Positions 1 through 12,830 of a DNA stretch of 64,000 bases are shown piece by piece. Source of the stretch: Arctopsyche grandis (lineage: Eukaryota; Arthropoda; Insecta; Trichoptera; Hydropsychidae); assembly GCF_051622035.1 (NCBI RefSeq), contig NC_135358.1, positions 1,118,501 to 1,182,500 on the forward strand. Reading direction: 5' to 3'. The first letter of the stretch is position 1. Every line of letters begins with the position of its first letter. The notes under the pieces were generated by a model. That model saw only the letters and a program-made list of their open reading frames with translations, was not told where the DNA came from and did not search any database. The translations under genes and the position numbers were made by a program.

Positions 1-1670
1 GTATTCTAAATTAAAATTACAAAACTAAATCAGTTATAATAATATTATTTATTTTGGCACGCTCTAACCACTTTTGTTTATACAATAATATATCGTGCCG
101 TTTCGTATTGTTTGTTGTTTTTTTTTCATCTCGGTGTCAATGTGTCGCGTACACGACCGTTATTTTAACGTTTTAGTTAATTTTACGAGGTGCAATGAAC
201 TCCCGGTTAATTCGACCGTGAAAAGTTACTTTTAAACCAGTGCAGTGCGCCCGTTTTTCGTACAAACTGTACATGTTGTTGACTCAATTTTTATTGTGGT
301 ACATACTTTGACTTCATTTTATCTCATTTTTAGATCACAGCGACCGTGGCCCTCAACTATTATTTACCTGAATCATGAATGAAAACATTTTTTATATACA
401 TATGTATATATTATATGATAAACAAAAACTTGACGTATGTAAAACTTGAGTTATTGCACAGGTGATTAAGAATCAATCATCGAAAAACCCTACCCACACT
501 TGCGCATTACTAAGCATATTCTCCTCGGCAGTTATATGTCGATTAATATGAAAATACATATATTGGAAGGAGATTATAATGCATTAATGGGTTCGATTAA
601 CGAAGCAAGTCGCGCCATATGCGTGCATCTCTTCCATTTCTCGAAGGCGAAGAAGAACTTTCACCGTCTACACATCGGTCAATTTCGCTTTTAACGGCTC
701 GTTTTTACCGTAAAACGTTAACTACCTGTCCGTCTGTCGGTTGTAAACCGTAACCTTGACGAAACCACGTGAAAATATTATTTGTTTGAATAAAAATACT
801 GTACAGTATATATATATATATAATTGAAGATCGAGATTTTAAGTAATATGTATGTATATGTCACAGTGAAATTGTATTTCAAGTGAAAATATATTGTCAC
901 TGACGTTTCAGTGAGGTCGTAACCAGTTACATTTTCAGGGTTGGTTTTATTAATTTAAGATTAGATTGTTTGGGTTGGTATTATTTAAAGGTTAGGATAG
1001 GTTAGGTTAAGTAAGGTTTGGCCCTATTCATTTAAGACTGGGTTGTTAAGGTTACATTTATAGAGTTAAACGTTGTAAATTCATTGTTTGATACATTTTC
1101 ACTGCTTGAATTGGTGAAAATATATTTTTTTACTTGAAATATGCTTTCACTGTAACATATACACAATTGAAAACATACATATTTGGTACATAAATTGAAC
1201 AATTATTATTTATTGCATTTGAGTATGGTTTTGTCTTTGATTTTATCTATTGATTTTGTACAAACTAATAATACTCGATAGAACATTTTCTGTATGAAAA
1301 TATATTTACATACACCGCTACTGTTAGATATAACATCAGTCGAATTTAATAATGTAATAAAAAAGGTGTTCAACATTATTTAATTTTATTTGTATTTTTT
1401 ACATAGCATATCAACCGTGCCAAATTACCATGCAATAATATAATATAATAAAATACACAAAAAACACCACCAGAAACAAATCATCAACAAAAAAGGCTAT
1501 CTAACTGTTAAATATACGAAGCAAGACAAAAAATATCCCAATTTTACAAAAATGTAAGACTACACATTATCAATTCTGCTCAGTGTTTGAATTGTATTAT
1601 GAAGTGGTAACTTTTTGATGTTCCGAAATTTAGTCTACATCATATTTTTGGAAATAAAATATAATCCATA
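1..1670. other. AT-rich non-coding
   Basis: No supported gene. A short run of TTAGG-like units (ggttaggataggttaggtt) lies near 991-1009. Confidence 0.5.
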
Positions 1671-1673
1671 GCC

Positions 1674-1918
1674 AGCAGTATGGCTCGGTGGTTGCGTTTA
1701 TGTTTTGCAACGAGAGGTTACCGAGCTCGATCCCGTACTAATTTCTAATACTGCTGGTCAAACTTGGATGTTTGTGGCTCCAAGTGGATCGTTTCTTATC
1801 AGCGTTTGCCAATTGATCTGATTTCATTGTTGAAACGGTTCCTCCATCAAATTGGCAAAAATCATCCTACCCGCTGTTCTTCAGCCTCTCGAAATATAGC
1901 GATTCATGTAATAAAAAA
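1674..1918 (+). mobile_element. SINE, family 1, tRNA-like head
   Basis: Starts CCAGCAGTATGGCTCGGTGG (box A-like), with a gagctcgatccc box B, and closes with TACTGCTGG, which pairs with the start. A TTGAAACGGTTCC core follows. It is joined directly to another copy. Confidence 0.7.
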
Positions 1919-2492
1919 GCACCAAGTGATAAGTGGGTTCAATCCGCCATACTGCTGGTTAGATTTGGGGGTATTTGTGACTCCAAATCGATCGTTTATT
2001 ATCAGAGTTTGCCAATTTTATCTGATCATTGTTGAAACGGTTCATCAAAATTGGCAAAAAACCATCTTTCCTGTTGTCACAAATCTTCTGTATTTATTGT
2101 GTGTATAATTTGTAAAAATGATGTTCAAAATCTAAATTCATAGATGTCTCAATGGATTAATTCTGTAATTAATTAATTATTATTTCGGGTTCTTCAGCTT
2201 CTTGAGATACAGTGATTTATATAATAATAAAATGCTGTTTGTAATTAATTGTCTAGGAAAGTGCATTGGGGTCTACCTGTTAGGGCCGGGCCGCACCGTG
2301 CAACTTTGTCGGCCGACTTGTTGCGCGACACGAAAAAATGTATGGAAATGTGTGTGGCCCAAGTTGATGAGTGTGGCATGTCCCATCTACCTGCATGCAT
2401 TGGCCTGGTCGCCATCAACCAAGTTATTCGCGAGTTGAGCGGTGCGGCCCGGCCCTTAGGCCTACCTATTTATAATAAAAATAAAATAAGTT
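1919..2492 (+). mobile_element. SINE, family 1, head truncated, interrupted by a MITE
   Basis: Begins inside the head (gggttcaatccgcc) and runs through the shared core to the gcattggggtctacctg tail. The tail is cut by a MITE at 2283-2455 and resumes as ggcctacctatt. Confidence 0.75.
2283..2455. mobile_element. PIF/Harbinger-type MITE
   Basis: 173 bp with 16-bp perfect terminal inverted repeats GGGCCGGGCCGCACCG and a TTA duplication on each side (2280-2282, 2456-2458). The 3-bp TTA/TAA target is characteristic of PIF/Harbinger. It has no coding capacity. Confidence 0.85.
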
Positions 2493-5400
2493 TCCTCCTT
2501 GAAGTAAAAAGCAAATCGTCTAAACACTGAACACGTGTGTGTAGAACAAGAAATCAATTATGAATCGTTTCAATACTGTATTTGAATTTGAAATTCATTG
2601 TTAACACTTCCCAGAGAGCGCATCAATCAATTATAATACAAACACATGTTCAGAAAGTCATGTGGGATTTTTTAATTGAACAAATAACGAGGTGTAATAA
2701 ATAATTCCGAGCACGCATGTCAAGCATCGCTTGTCTCCGAGCCTAAGCAGACGATGATGGACGTCTAAACTGGCCTATGGTGAACGTTCGTTTAACACTG
2801 GTCATTGTCTGCTTTTTCCACTTGGAAAATGGCGACTGGTCGTATCCATCACGTGACAGAATCAACACAACGCAAACGCGATGAATTTTCACGACATGGC
2901 TTTTCACAGCGTGAGTTTTCATTACGAATGCATATATGCCCGTTAAAATTTAACATTCGTAATTATTATTATGCATTTCACTTTTCCCCCACATTACATC
3001 CGTATTATGTACGTATATAAAGAACGCATTTTCATTTAATTATTTTTTTTAGGTATTTATAACGATGATATCGTTAGCATACTCGACGCGTTGACACTAG
3101 GCGTTTTTTTAACGATTTCACTCTCATCGAGATCGAGATGATATCGCTCGTTAAACGGAATCGTATTAGTCGTGAAATTGTTCTAACATGTTAATTCTAG
3201 TATTATATTTACATAATAATAGTGTCGAGTGGTAATTTCTATGGTCTAACTGTTTTTATTGCGCCAATTTCTTCTTCTGAAATCTCTATCATAAATTATA
3301 CTTAATAAGGTGAAATTTTCACTTTATATTTACCTGTTACGTTTTATGATGAGTCTTGCTAATTACGATTCAGTGAATAGATGGTCCATCTGTTTTGCAG
3401 CACATGTTTAATGTCCAAAATCAATTAAAGAAAATTTCTAATCAATCCGATCAGTTTAAATTACATGGAGAGTTGCGCAGTACAAGTAGTGCGTATTTTT
3501 ATTGGCGTATGAATTTTTTTAGGGATTAATTGCGACTTTATCAATTCTCACACTGGATTAATTTACCTTAATCGGAATGTTCATTAGCGGTTCGCTTATT
3601 TTTGATGTATTTTCACCGCTTGATTTTCCAACGATGTTGATTTTTCGTAATTTTATAACTTTTCCTCGGTTTCGAATGTCGGTCTTGCAATCGAATGAAT
3701 TTCCCCATATATGGTATGAATGGGTTCTGGTTCAATTATTGCGCGCACCTGTAATCGAAATGGAAATATATTAGGTATGTTAAATGTATGTAGATAAATA
3801 TTTAAATTTATTTGTAAAAGAGTTGAACGCACTTCAACTTCGCTCGAGCGAACTTTTGTCGATGAACTTTGTTTTAAAAACATACACATAAATCACTGCA
3901 TATTAAATATATCATTTTAATAGTAAAAATTTGCATTAAATTAAAGCCTTTCCTGTTTGCAACGACCACGCAAATCAAATGTAATTTATTGTTAAATAAT
4001 TATATCATCTTAATTAAGAAAAATCAAGGCTAATGAGCGATTATTATGAAAAATTGTTGAGGTCTTCGCTCAATAGCGTGTTACGTTCATTCCAAATATG
4101 CGCAGGAAAAATTATTTTAAATTACATTACATCTATTCGCATAAATTCAGTAGCTTCCGGTCAATTACCAATTCAAATATGTATTTATTATACCTATGTA
4201 TATATAAGCACGTTCAGTGCTTATCTTCATACCAAGAGTCTCGTATTATGTACATATACAAAATTTGCATTCTGTAACAATTATAAGTAAAAAAAAATAA
4301 TGAAAACTTGCGGACATCGAACTGGTTCGACGTATTTGTCATTGCCGATGGCTATGAAAATAATTTAGCCCGGTCAAAACAGGATTCAATTCCGCATCAA
4401 CAGTGATGTAACACCGATGCAATTTTTGCAATTAGACAATGCAAAAAAATTCACCGCCTTTGAAGGCAAGGTTTCTTGCAATTGATATATGTATATGGAT
4501 ACAGTCGCGTGTAGAATTCGTTTGTAAATTTAAATTCGAAGACTGTATTTATTAAAAAATCAATTCAATCTCCATTTTGACTTTCCTTTCGCTTAATGAT
4601 AGATTCTTTCACCGAATCCTGAGGCTCTAAAGTACAACATAACACGAGCAGTCCACCTGCGGGCATTTAATACACGATATTCAAATGACACACTTCACAT
4701 TTCAAACGGTCAAGTTGGTTACATAAAATTTGCATTTTTTTTTCATATGATTTTAATTTAGTTTAATCACTTACAAACATTTCCTTTGGCACACGCGAGG
4801 CTAGGCAAAAGAAAAGTGTACAATTACGCAAATGGTCCGTTACCATTTTAGTTATACGACCCACTGTAGAATATGCACATTACGAAAGCGATTAAACCAC
4901 TATGTATACACAAATAAGCTTATCGATTAATTTTTTTTAATCATATATTTCGATCGCCTTTCTTATATATATATATATAACGACGTCTCGTTATTTATTT
5001 GCGTATTATAAAAATTGCATCAACTTATTATTGGATAGATAAACTGCGCATTGTAATTTATCGATCGTAACAATCATAACCATAAATTAATACTGGCCAG
5101 TTGAAAAGTTCATAACTATATATGAAACATTGTCCTACGTATACGAGTCTAACCTTTAATAGAGTTATTATATGTGTATGTACATACATATCTATATCTA
5201 TTGTACGAGGCAATTTTTTTATGTTTAAATTAAACTATGCATTTTCTCGATGGTGATTTAAATTTTAGTCCCTTCTATTATATTTTACAGTGCAAACTAT
5301 TAAACGTGTCTTTATCCTGGTATACTTTCGCTCTCGTTGCAACACGACGTATCTATTGTTTGAATGCAAATTCTCATATGACATTTAGATGTGTATCGCT

Positions 5401-5966
5401 CATATATGTATCGATTTTGATTTAAATATCTATTGTTTCGTCGATTTGCAATATCTATATGCATTCGGGTAAATCTTACCTCAATAATTAACCGGTCCAC
5501 TAAACTCGTCTAATGGAAATCGCTTCAGACGGATCGCTTTCTCATTTTGGGCACGGTGGTTTCTTGTATTTGGTGGTTTTTTTTTACCGTTTTTCCAGTG
5601 TTGGTTGCAAAAGATCAGCCGGTTGCCATCTCGACTGCTTCCTCGTACAGATTATTTAAAGTGTGAACTTTTGCTAGTGGTTTCACTCTTGTTTTCTACG
5701 GTCAATTGTAGCATTGTTTCCGCTGTGACATGTTGAAAAGTCCCGTAAAGAAAACCGCAACATAGCACAGAGGTGCATGCGGTTTTCTTTCTGACGTATT
5801 GCGAAAGTGACGTTGAAAGCAAACCATGCTAATTTCTTATGGGAAACATACGAGTAACCATTTTATGATACCAAACTTTAGGTAGGTACTGATATATGAT
5901 ACTATTTTTTTTTAAATCAATAAAAATATAATTATTTTCAATGAAATTACCAAAGAAAAATACTAA
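2493..5966. other. Non-coding, no gene seen
   Basis: AT-rich with scattered TACATATGTA-like motifs. A hairpin lies at 5747-5790 (arms AAAGAAAACCGCA and its complement, 18-base loop). Confidence 0.5.
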
Positions 5967-6084
5967 CCAGCAGAGTAGACCAGTGATCAGCATATAATGC
6001 TTTGAACAAAGTGGTCATGAGTTCAAATCACACTAGTTTCTGCTGGCCAGACCTTGGATTTGTCTATCGTTTCCTATGCCTATT
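5967..6084 (+). mobile_element. SINE, family 2, truncated
   Basis: tRNA-like head with CCAGCAG/CTGCTGG closing stem and gagttcaaatcac box B, followed by ggccagaccttgg. It stops where the next SINE begins. Confidence 0.7.
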
Positions 6085-6086
6085 AG

Positions 6087-6535
6087 CCAGCAGTATGGCT
6101 TAATGGTAGCGTGTATGTTTAGAACCAAGTGATCAGTGGGTTCGATCCGCCATACTGCTGGTTAGATTTGGGGGTATTTGTGACTCCAAATCGATCGTTT
6201 CTTATCAGAGTTTGCCAATTGTATCTGATCATTGTTGAAACGGTTCCTCAAAAATTGCCAAAAAATCATCTTTTCTGTTGTCACAAATCTTCTGTATTTA
6301 TTGTGTGTATAATTTCTATAAAATGATGTACAAAATCTAAATCCGTAGATGTCTCAATGGATTAATTCTGTGATTAATTAATTAATTGTTATTTCGTGTT
6401 CTTCAGCTTCTGAAAATACAGTGATTTATGTAATAATAAAATACTGCATTGTTTATAATTAATTGTCCAGGAAGGGGCATTGGGGTCTTCCTGTCAAGCC
6501 TTCCTGGTATATATCTATGTAAAATAAAATAAAAA
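6087..6535 (+). mobile_element. SINE, family 1, full length
   Basis: The head begins CCAGCAGTATGGC and ends GCCATACTGCTGG, a 13-bp perfect stem, with TGGCTTAATGGTAGCG (box A) and GGGTTCGATCC (box B) inside. The body ends with the hairpin CCAGGAAGGG...CCTTCCTGG and a short AT tail. Confidence 0.82.
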
Positions 6536-6550
6536 TATAAATATAAAATA

Positions 6551-6818
6551 GGAGAGTTTGCCAATTTACCTGATTTTCATTGAAACGGTTCCAATTAATT
6601 GTCAACCTTACCCATTTTCTCGCAAATCTCGAGTTTTCAGTAATCTCGAATTTCGCTAAAATGCTGCAAAATTTACAAATTTGACCATAGATGCCTCTGT
6701 GAATGTTAATTGATATGTACAATTTACTTTGTATAATACTAATAATACTTGTACAATTTTTCTGGCCAGGAAGCGCATTGGGGCTACCTGTTAGGCTTTC
6801 CTGGTATAATTTAAAAAA
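6551..6818 (+). mobile_element. SINE body, head missing
   Basis: Core (gagtttgccaatttacctg, gaaacggttcc) and complete tail gcattggggctacctgtta, ending tttcctggtataat. It provides an unoccupied version of the site hit by the MITE at 2283. Confidence 0.72.
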
Positions 6819-7658
6819 AAAACCATGAAAAAATGAATCAAATCCATTTCAAAAGTAAAAAAGAATATGCAATCTTCTCATATTTTTATAATATTTGCAT
6901 GATTATTCAACAAAAGTTGATTATTTTCAAACGAATTCTTAGAAAATATGTGGAACACGGTTTTGTATTTTACAAGTACTTAACTTTTATATGATATATT
7001 TATGTACATCTTTATGTGTCATATCGTATTATTATCCAGAAATATCATATTATATTTAGAATTATAAAAATTTCAAAAAAATATACATATATGTATGCAT
7101 GCATATAAAAAATGGTTGCATAAAAATGCTTTTAATATTTTTCCACCAATTATTTCACAATATAATTAGCATATTATACATGACTACCTATTTTCAAATT
7201 AATTTGTTAGCCAAGTAAATCCAAAATATATAATAATAAAAACTCTCTTATCGACCTTTATGTACATAGATTCATTTTTATGGTGCTTTTTTGTTCTTAT
7301 TTTTGCAGTAATGATTTTTAGATTTTACAGAGAAGTAGATTTGGAATAGGTATGTAGTTTTTAAATGAAAACATGAAAATATTGCTTTATCTAAAGATTG
7401 ACGACGATTACAAGCAAATGAGTATAAGTTTCATGATGTTGAAATCGACATACCTTCACATACATATGTATGTAATGCGTACCAAATATTTCTAGCATTT
7501 AATAACATTTATATCTAAATTACAAAAAAAATAGCCTGACCAAATGCATTTTATTATTTATACACATGTTTATGTAAGAATTCGGTCCGTTTATGTACAT
7601 GCATTAATGAAATACGAAATTACCTCACTCTCAACTGATTAATTAGTCAATTTAATTA

Positions 7659-7719
<61 letters not shown>

Positions 7720-9204
7720 TAGATGTTCATATATATATATGAACATCAAACAGTTTGCCGGATTACATCAAGAATGTATAATATTTATTTATATTATTTC
7801 TAACATTGTAAGCGTTGCGCAAAAATTAGCGCATTCGCAGCAATGCAACGCTATATTGCACCGACACATTTTGTTGCACAATTAGAGACCCAACACTTTT
7901 ATTATCATACGTATATTCTAATAACAGTTCATTCATTGCATTCATTCGAATGCTTTCCCAACAGTTTGAATTTAGGGCTCGATAACTCACCGAACGGATT
8001 GAAATCCGGAAATCTTGCAATGTTGGTTTAATTTCAACTTATTATATTATATATGTATGTAAATACTTTCCTAAATTTTTTATGTCGCCTACGCATTTAT
8101 ATTATATTATATTATACGTATGTAATCACATAGATACAGACAGCCCACTTGGATCGATTTTACATCACGGTTACAGCCTCGACTTTTCGAAAGACCCGTT
8201 TTTGGGATAAGTGACCATCGTGTGTAATTGCTAGTTTGCCAGACCACACACTGTCCATTTCTAATAACAGTGAACCACTTTTACTTTTTTTTTCTATTTC
8301 GTTACGTACATATTTATAGCCCTCCGTAGACGTGCGTTCACCGTGACAGTTTACATGGCTAATTTTTATTTTTATTTTATTTTTAAATTCGTGTCGAATT
8401 AATGAACTTTTACCGGGTATCGCGAAACGGTCTCGCCGTTCATTCGCCGCGGATTGGCAACGGAGATTTTTCTATTGAAAATAAGCAAAGTTGAGGTTCT
8501 TCGACCCACATTTCGCCATTGTCCATCCAAATGTCATCCGAAAAGGAAAAATTTTCTGAAGTCGTACTGAACAAAAGTATCCTAAGCTTCGTTTTCGTTC
8601 GGGTGGGCGATGAAGCATCACGACTCGTCGGCAAATAGCATTATTGCCTAGTTTATTTTGAAACGTCATTATCTATGCTTTTCGAGCACGAAATCGATTA
8701 ATTATATCAAATATTATGATCGCTATTGTTACTTTTTTAATTCGATTTTACCCTTCTTTTGCGAATTATGATAATTCAATTGTGTAATACTTGCGATAAG
8801 ACGACTTGCACATTTGCAAGAATTTAATAATGCTTCTGATTTTAGCCATAAAATCATATTCGGCGTTTCAGGAAATGTACTCTAAACTTCAATCATTATT
8901 ACTTTCAAAAAGATGACTCTCGTTAATGTAACTTATTTTTCAACAATCCCTTCATGCAAATTCAAACTTATGTAGCTAAGCCTTGCTCAAACATAAAATG
9001 CAATAATTATCTAAATTTTGGAGAAAACTTACCCATATAAGAGTTACATAAACTACATATTTTTGTGAGAATTTTTCAGCCATGTCAGTAATATATTTAT
9101 TTAATTTGTTATTTATAATAATAATAATAATAAAATGACCAGTTTTACAAAACAAAAGAAAGAAAATAACAAAATAAAAACAATAAAAATTTCAATCATT
9201 CATG
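6819..9204. other. Non-coding, no gene seen
   Basis: AT-rich. It holds the microsatellite at 7660-7717 and the palindrome beside it; 8100-8660 is less AT-rich but has no convincing coding frame. Confidence 0.45.
7660..7717. repeat. (AT)n microsatellite
   Basis: Nearly pure AT dinucleotide run, followed at once by a palindrome (gatgttcat and its complement around atatat, 7722-7747). Confidence 0.95.
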
Positions 9205-9540
9205 TCATTTAAATAGTCTCGTCTTGAGTCTCAAGAAACTAACCAGCTCATCAATATGACAATTGAACAGGTCCAAATGCCCATCAATCACATTAAGGAA
9301 CCGGATAGCCTTTACAAGAGACGAGTTATTGAAAGCAGACGTTTTCGCAGGAATAGGTTGGAAAAGTAAATGATGACGCAAAGCTCTTCCACATTCAGGC
9401 GCCGAAAATTTTAATTCCAATAAAATCGAAGGGTTGTCGATTCTTTCCTTTAATACTCCAAAGAAATATTTGGAAATGGCAATAATTCTTCTCGAAGATA
9501 GTGAGTCAAAGCCTCGTAAAAAGGCAGTGGGAAATAAAAA
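9205..9540 (-). pseudogene. Non-LTR retrotransposon remnant (end of reverse transcriptase ORF)
   Basis: One open frame on the minus strand, longer than the called start suggests, since it continues upstream to at least 9540. It reads LRGFDSLSSRRI, KERIDNPSILLELKFSAPE, HHLLFQPIPAKTSAFNNSS and AIRFLNVI. This spacing resembles the extreme C-terminal part of Jockey/CR1-like reverse transcriptase proteins, where an RxxHHLLF-type and a nearby NSS/WN-type motif occur. An (ATA)n run at 9117-9135 would be its 3' tail. The copy is 5' truncated. The call is by pattern only. Confidence 0.55.
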
Positions 9541-10994
9541 GAAATGAGAACCTGAAATTCTGTTTGATTTAATTAGTATACTATCTCATGGTAAACTTGC
9601 ATAGATTGAAGACATAAAATATTTCCTGAAAAAGTGCAATTTTTTACTTTTTTTTTTAACATATTCAATTTTCTATATGATCATATCATTTTGGTATACA
9701 TATGTATAATATAATAGATTTGATTTCTATAATCATCAATTTATCATACTTGTTTAAATCGAAACTACATACAAAAAATGGTAATGTAAATGCGATTGGA
9801 CTAAAATCGTTTGCCATATGCTTGAGAAATTTAACACCTTTACGCGTTGCACAATAAATCTATCTTTATCGGAACACATTGACAGATCAAAATATTTCAA
9901 CGACATTGATCGGAATTGGACCTGTTGGGTAATATCCAACTGATTAATCTATAAGTCCTTCGAATTCTTTATACAATTATGTACATTTTTTATGTGCATT
10001 CAATAAATAATAATAAAATCAATCCACACGTAAACGCGCGCAATCAACCGTTAGAATTACATTTTTATGTAAATCAAACGAACCTTTATTTATGATGCGA
10101 TACGATTACGAGCTTTAAATATCCCGTATCGAAAAAAAAATGACACAGTTTCAATTTGACTGAAACGGAACGAGTGTGAAATCGCGTCATCTTCCAAACA
10201 GATGGCAAAATTTGCATTAAAATATCATGTTTAATTGCAAATGTAATGCTCGATTGACAGTTTAACAATATCAATTTATATGTCTAGGGTAATATGCGGA
10301 TGAAGTTACAACGCGAATTGTGCAAGTCAGTGCTTAGATACGATTCCAAACAGTCGTCGGTCACAATTGGCATTGGATAATATAAGTTTAAATATAAACC
10401 TATTTTTTGTTTGGAAACGAATTTTAACCTTCTAAAATACGATTCTGCTAATTCGGATCAATTTCAGAAGGCTGGGAAAACCTTCAACCGCAACAAGTGT
10501 CTTTTAACCTAGTAATTCAATAATATCAACTTTCGTGTGTAAAAAAAGACTTTTCATGCAAAATTTACAGAAATGCTTAGATATAATTAACTTTCAAAAT
10601 TTTAATAATAGGAAACAGGAAAACTTCAACACAATTCTGTTGGTTTTATAGTTTTTATTTGCATAAAAATAAGTTCATTTTTTACAACATAGATATGCCC
10701 TCTAAATAGCTTTAGCTTGCCATATCCTGCATAGTACATATTTACAATATTGTGCTCACACTTTGATTTTGATTTTTAAACGCTTTTTATTATTACTAAA
10801 TTATGTTCACAATACATATTATATATATTTTAATAGCTACTGATCTACTGATCATTTTCTATTTTACAATTTTAATTTAATTTTGTTAGTAATCATAGTA
10901 TTATATTATTCTAATGTTAATGTACGGCATAATAGGAAAAAGAGCTCAAAAACCAATTCTTATAAATGCTCATATAACATATAATCTTCTATCC
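9541..10994. other. Non-coding, no gene seen
   Basis: AT-rich. No open frame with recognisable protein features, and no repeat I can define. Confidence 0.45.
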
Positions 10995-11240
10995 ATCTAT
11001 ATATATAAATATGAATGTATGTCTGTCTGTGTGTCTCGAATAGGCTCCTAAACCACTGAATCAATTACGATGGAACTTTCAGGATTTGTTGTATGCATGT
11101 CCGGGAAGATTACTGTGAAAAAAAAAACGGGAAAAACAGGAATCCGTGTCATTGAAACGCTATAATTTCAAATGTTCGCTGCCTGCGTTTTTCCGACAAA
11201 TGGGAACGGGAACGGGAATTGCTTCAGCTGGTACATAATA
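10995..11240. repeat. Interspersed repeat, left copy
   Basis: Begins with an AT run, atgaatgtatgtctgtctg and tcctaaaccactgaatcaat, then gttgtatgcatgtccgggaa and ttactgtgaaaaaaa. The inverted relative lies at 12505-12830. The class is unknown. Confidence 0.5.
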
Positions 11241-12022
11241 TTAATTAAAGAATCTCTAAATTCGATTGTTCACACTTAAAATATTTCAAATGCATATAAA
11301 TTGAGTCACTTTTTGGATTAATTTTGACATCAGATAATATGAATAATCAATTTCGTCGTTCTGAACGATCGATTTGGCAACAATTGCCAAAGCTAATTTT
11401 CCGGCTATTTCCAAGTGGATTTGATTCGGTTTTTTTTCCTTCAACCGCATCGCAACAGTGCAGTGCAACGATATACAAATTAAAAATTATGATTTTCATT
11501 ATAAAACATTGCGAAAAACTGAGGACACGTCTCGCACGAGAGATAATCCGATTTGGCCTCAGTCCATATCCAGACGAAAGTGAATATCATTAACAAGGGT
11601 TTGGAATATTGAATTTATTCCATTAAAGTCGACCTTCGTGGTGGAATAGCACGTCCCGTTACCGGTCAAGAGGGCCGGTTTATTGTTGAGGTATTGTTGT
11701 TGTATTCTTGTTGTCGGACCACGACTTATCTGTTGCGATAGTCGACCGTGTTGGGCGTTGGCAATCGCGGAATTATCTCACGGTTTTGTCACGACTCGAA
11801 ACGCAAAAAAGTGTTGTAAAAAAAAGCGTACCTAGAATGTGCTCGACCGCCAAGGATACCGCGTTTACTTTTGTCCGACCGAAGGCAGTGGTCGACAACC
11901 TTTTTATGGCATTGCGAACAAGGAGAGTGAGACTTTCAAACTGAGGGATGACTGGTTTTAGCTCCAACCTACATAATTAAAAAAAATATATTTATTTAAA
12001 ATTTATTTTATTACATTTTATA
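11241..12022. other. Non-coding between two inverted repeats
   Basis: No gene supported. Open frames on both strands near 11,300-11,950 are mutual shadows and lack family features. Confidence 0.4.
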
Positions 12023-12340
12023 CCAGGAAGGCCTTACAGGTAAACCCCAATGCGCATTCCTGGCCAATTACAAACAATACAGAATTTTTATTATACAAGT
12101 CGCTGAATTACGAGACACTGAAAACTGGCAAATTAACGAGACATCTATGAATTGTACATACATTTTATTGTACATTAATCATACTCAAATAGTAGTGACA
12201 TAGTAGGTAGGAAGGTTTTTAGCCAATTTTTAATCGGGAACCGTTTCAATAATGAAATCAGAGAAAATTGACAAACTCTGATAGGAAACGATCGACCTGG
12301 AGTAACAAATATCCAGGTCTGACCAGCAGCACTACAGATA
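12023..12340 (-). mobile_element. SINE, minus strand, head truncated
   Basis: Starts with the tail hairpin in reverse (ccaggaaggccttacaggta) and runs through the core to ccaggtctgaccagcagc. Confidence 0.75.
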
Positions 12341-12504
12341 TACAGGCTAATTAATGAACATGTATATTAAGAAAATTTCGTCTAATAAATTACATACCTG
12401 ATTAATATATAATATTATTAATTTAAAAGCTATAAATTAAAGATTTTTTATCCCATAATCATTGTATCAAAGAAGATACGTATATTATTTTTATTATTTA
12501 CTAG

Positions 12505-12830
12505 CTGAACCCGGCATGCATTGCAATTCCAGAATAAGGCATGCAATTCCCGTTTCAAGTGATGGTTGGACCTCTACTAAAGTCTCTTCAAAGTTGAAAG
12601 TCTCTTCAAACCAACTGGTATCGTCGTTACCAACAAACACATTTCTTCGACTACACATTGGCGTTTCAAACTTTCGGTCGGTAAAATCGTAATTACAAAT
12701 ATTATTATTAAGAGATTTTTTCCCGTTTTTTTCACAGTAATCTTCCCGGATATGCATACAACAAATCGGACAAACTGAAAACAGACAAACAGACATTCAA
12801 TTTTATATACTTTCATATATATAGATTTAT
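12505..12830. repeat. Interspersed repeat, right copy, inverted
   Basis: The reverse complement matches 10995-11130 (gttgtatgcatatccgggaa, ttactgtgaaaaaaa). The left edge reads agctgaacccggcatgcat, a sequence style common in insect interspersed repeats. Confidence 0.5.
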
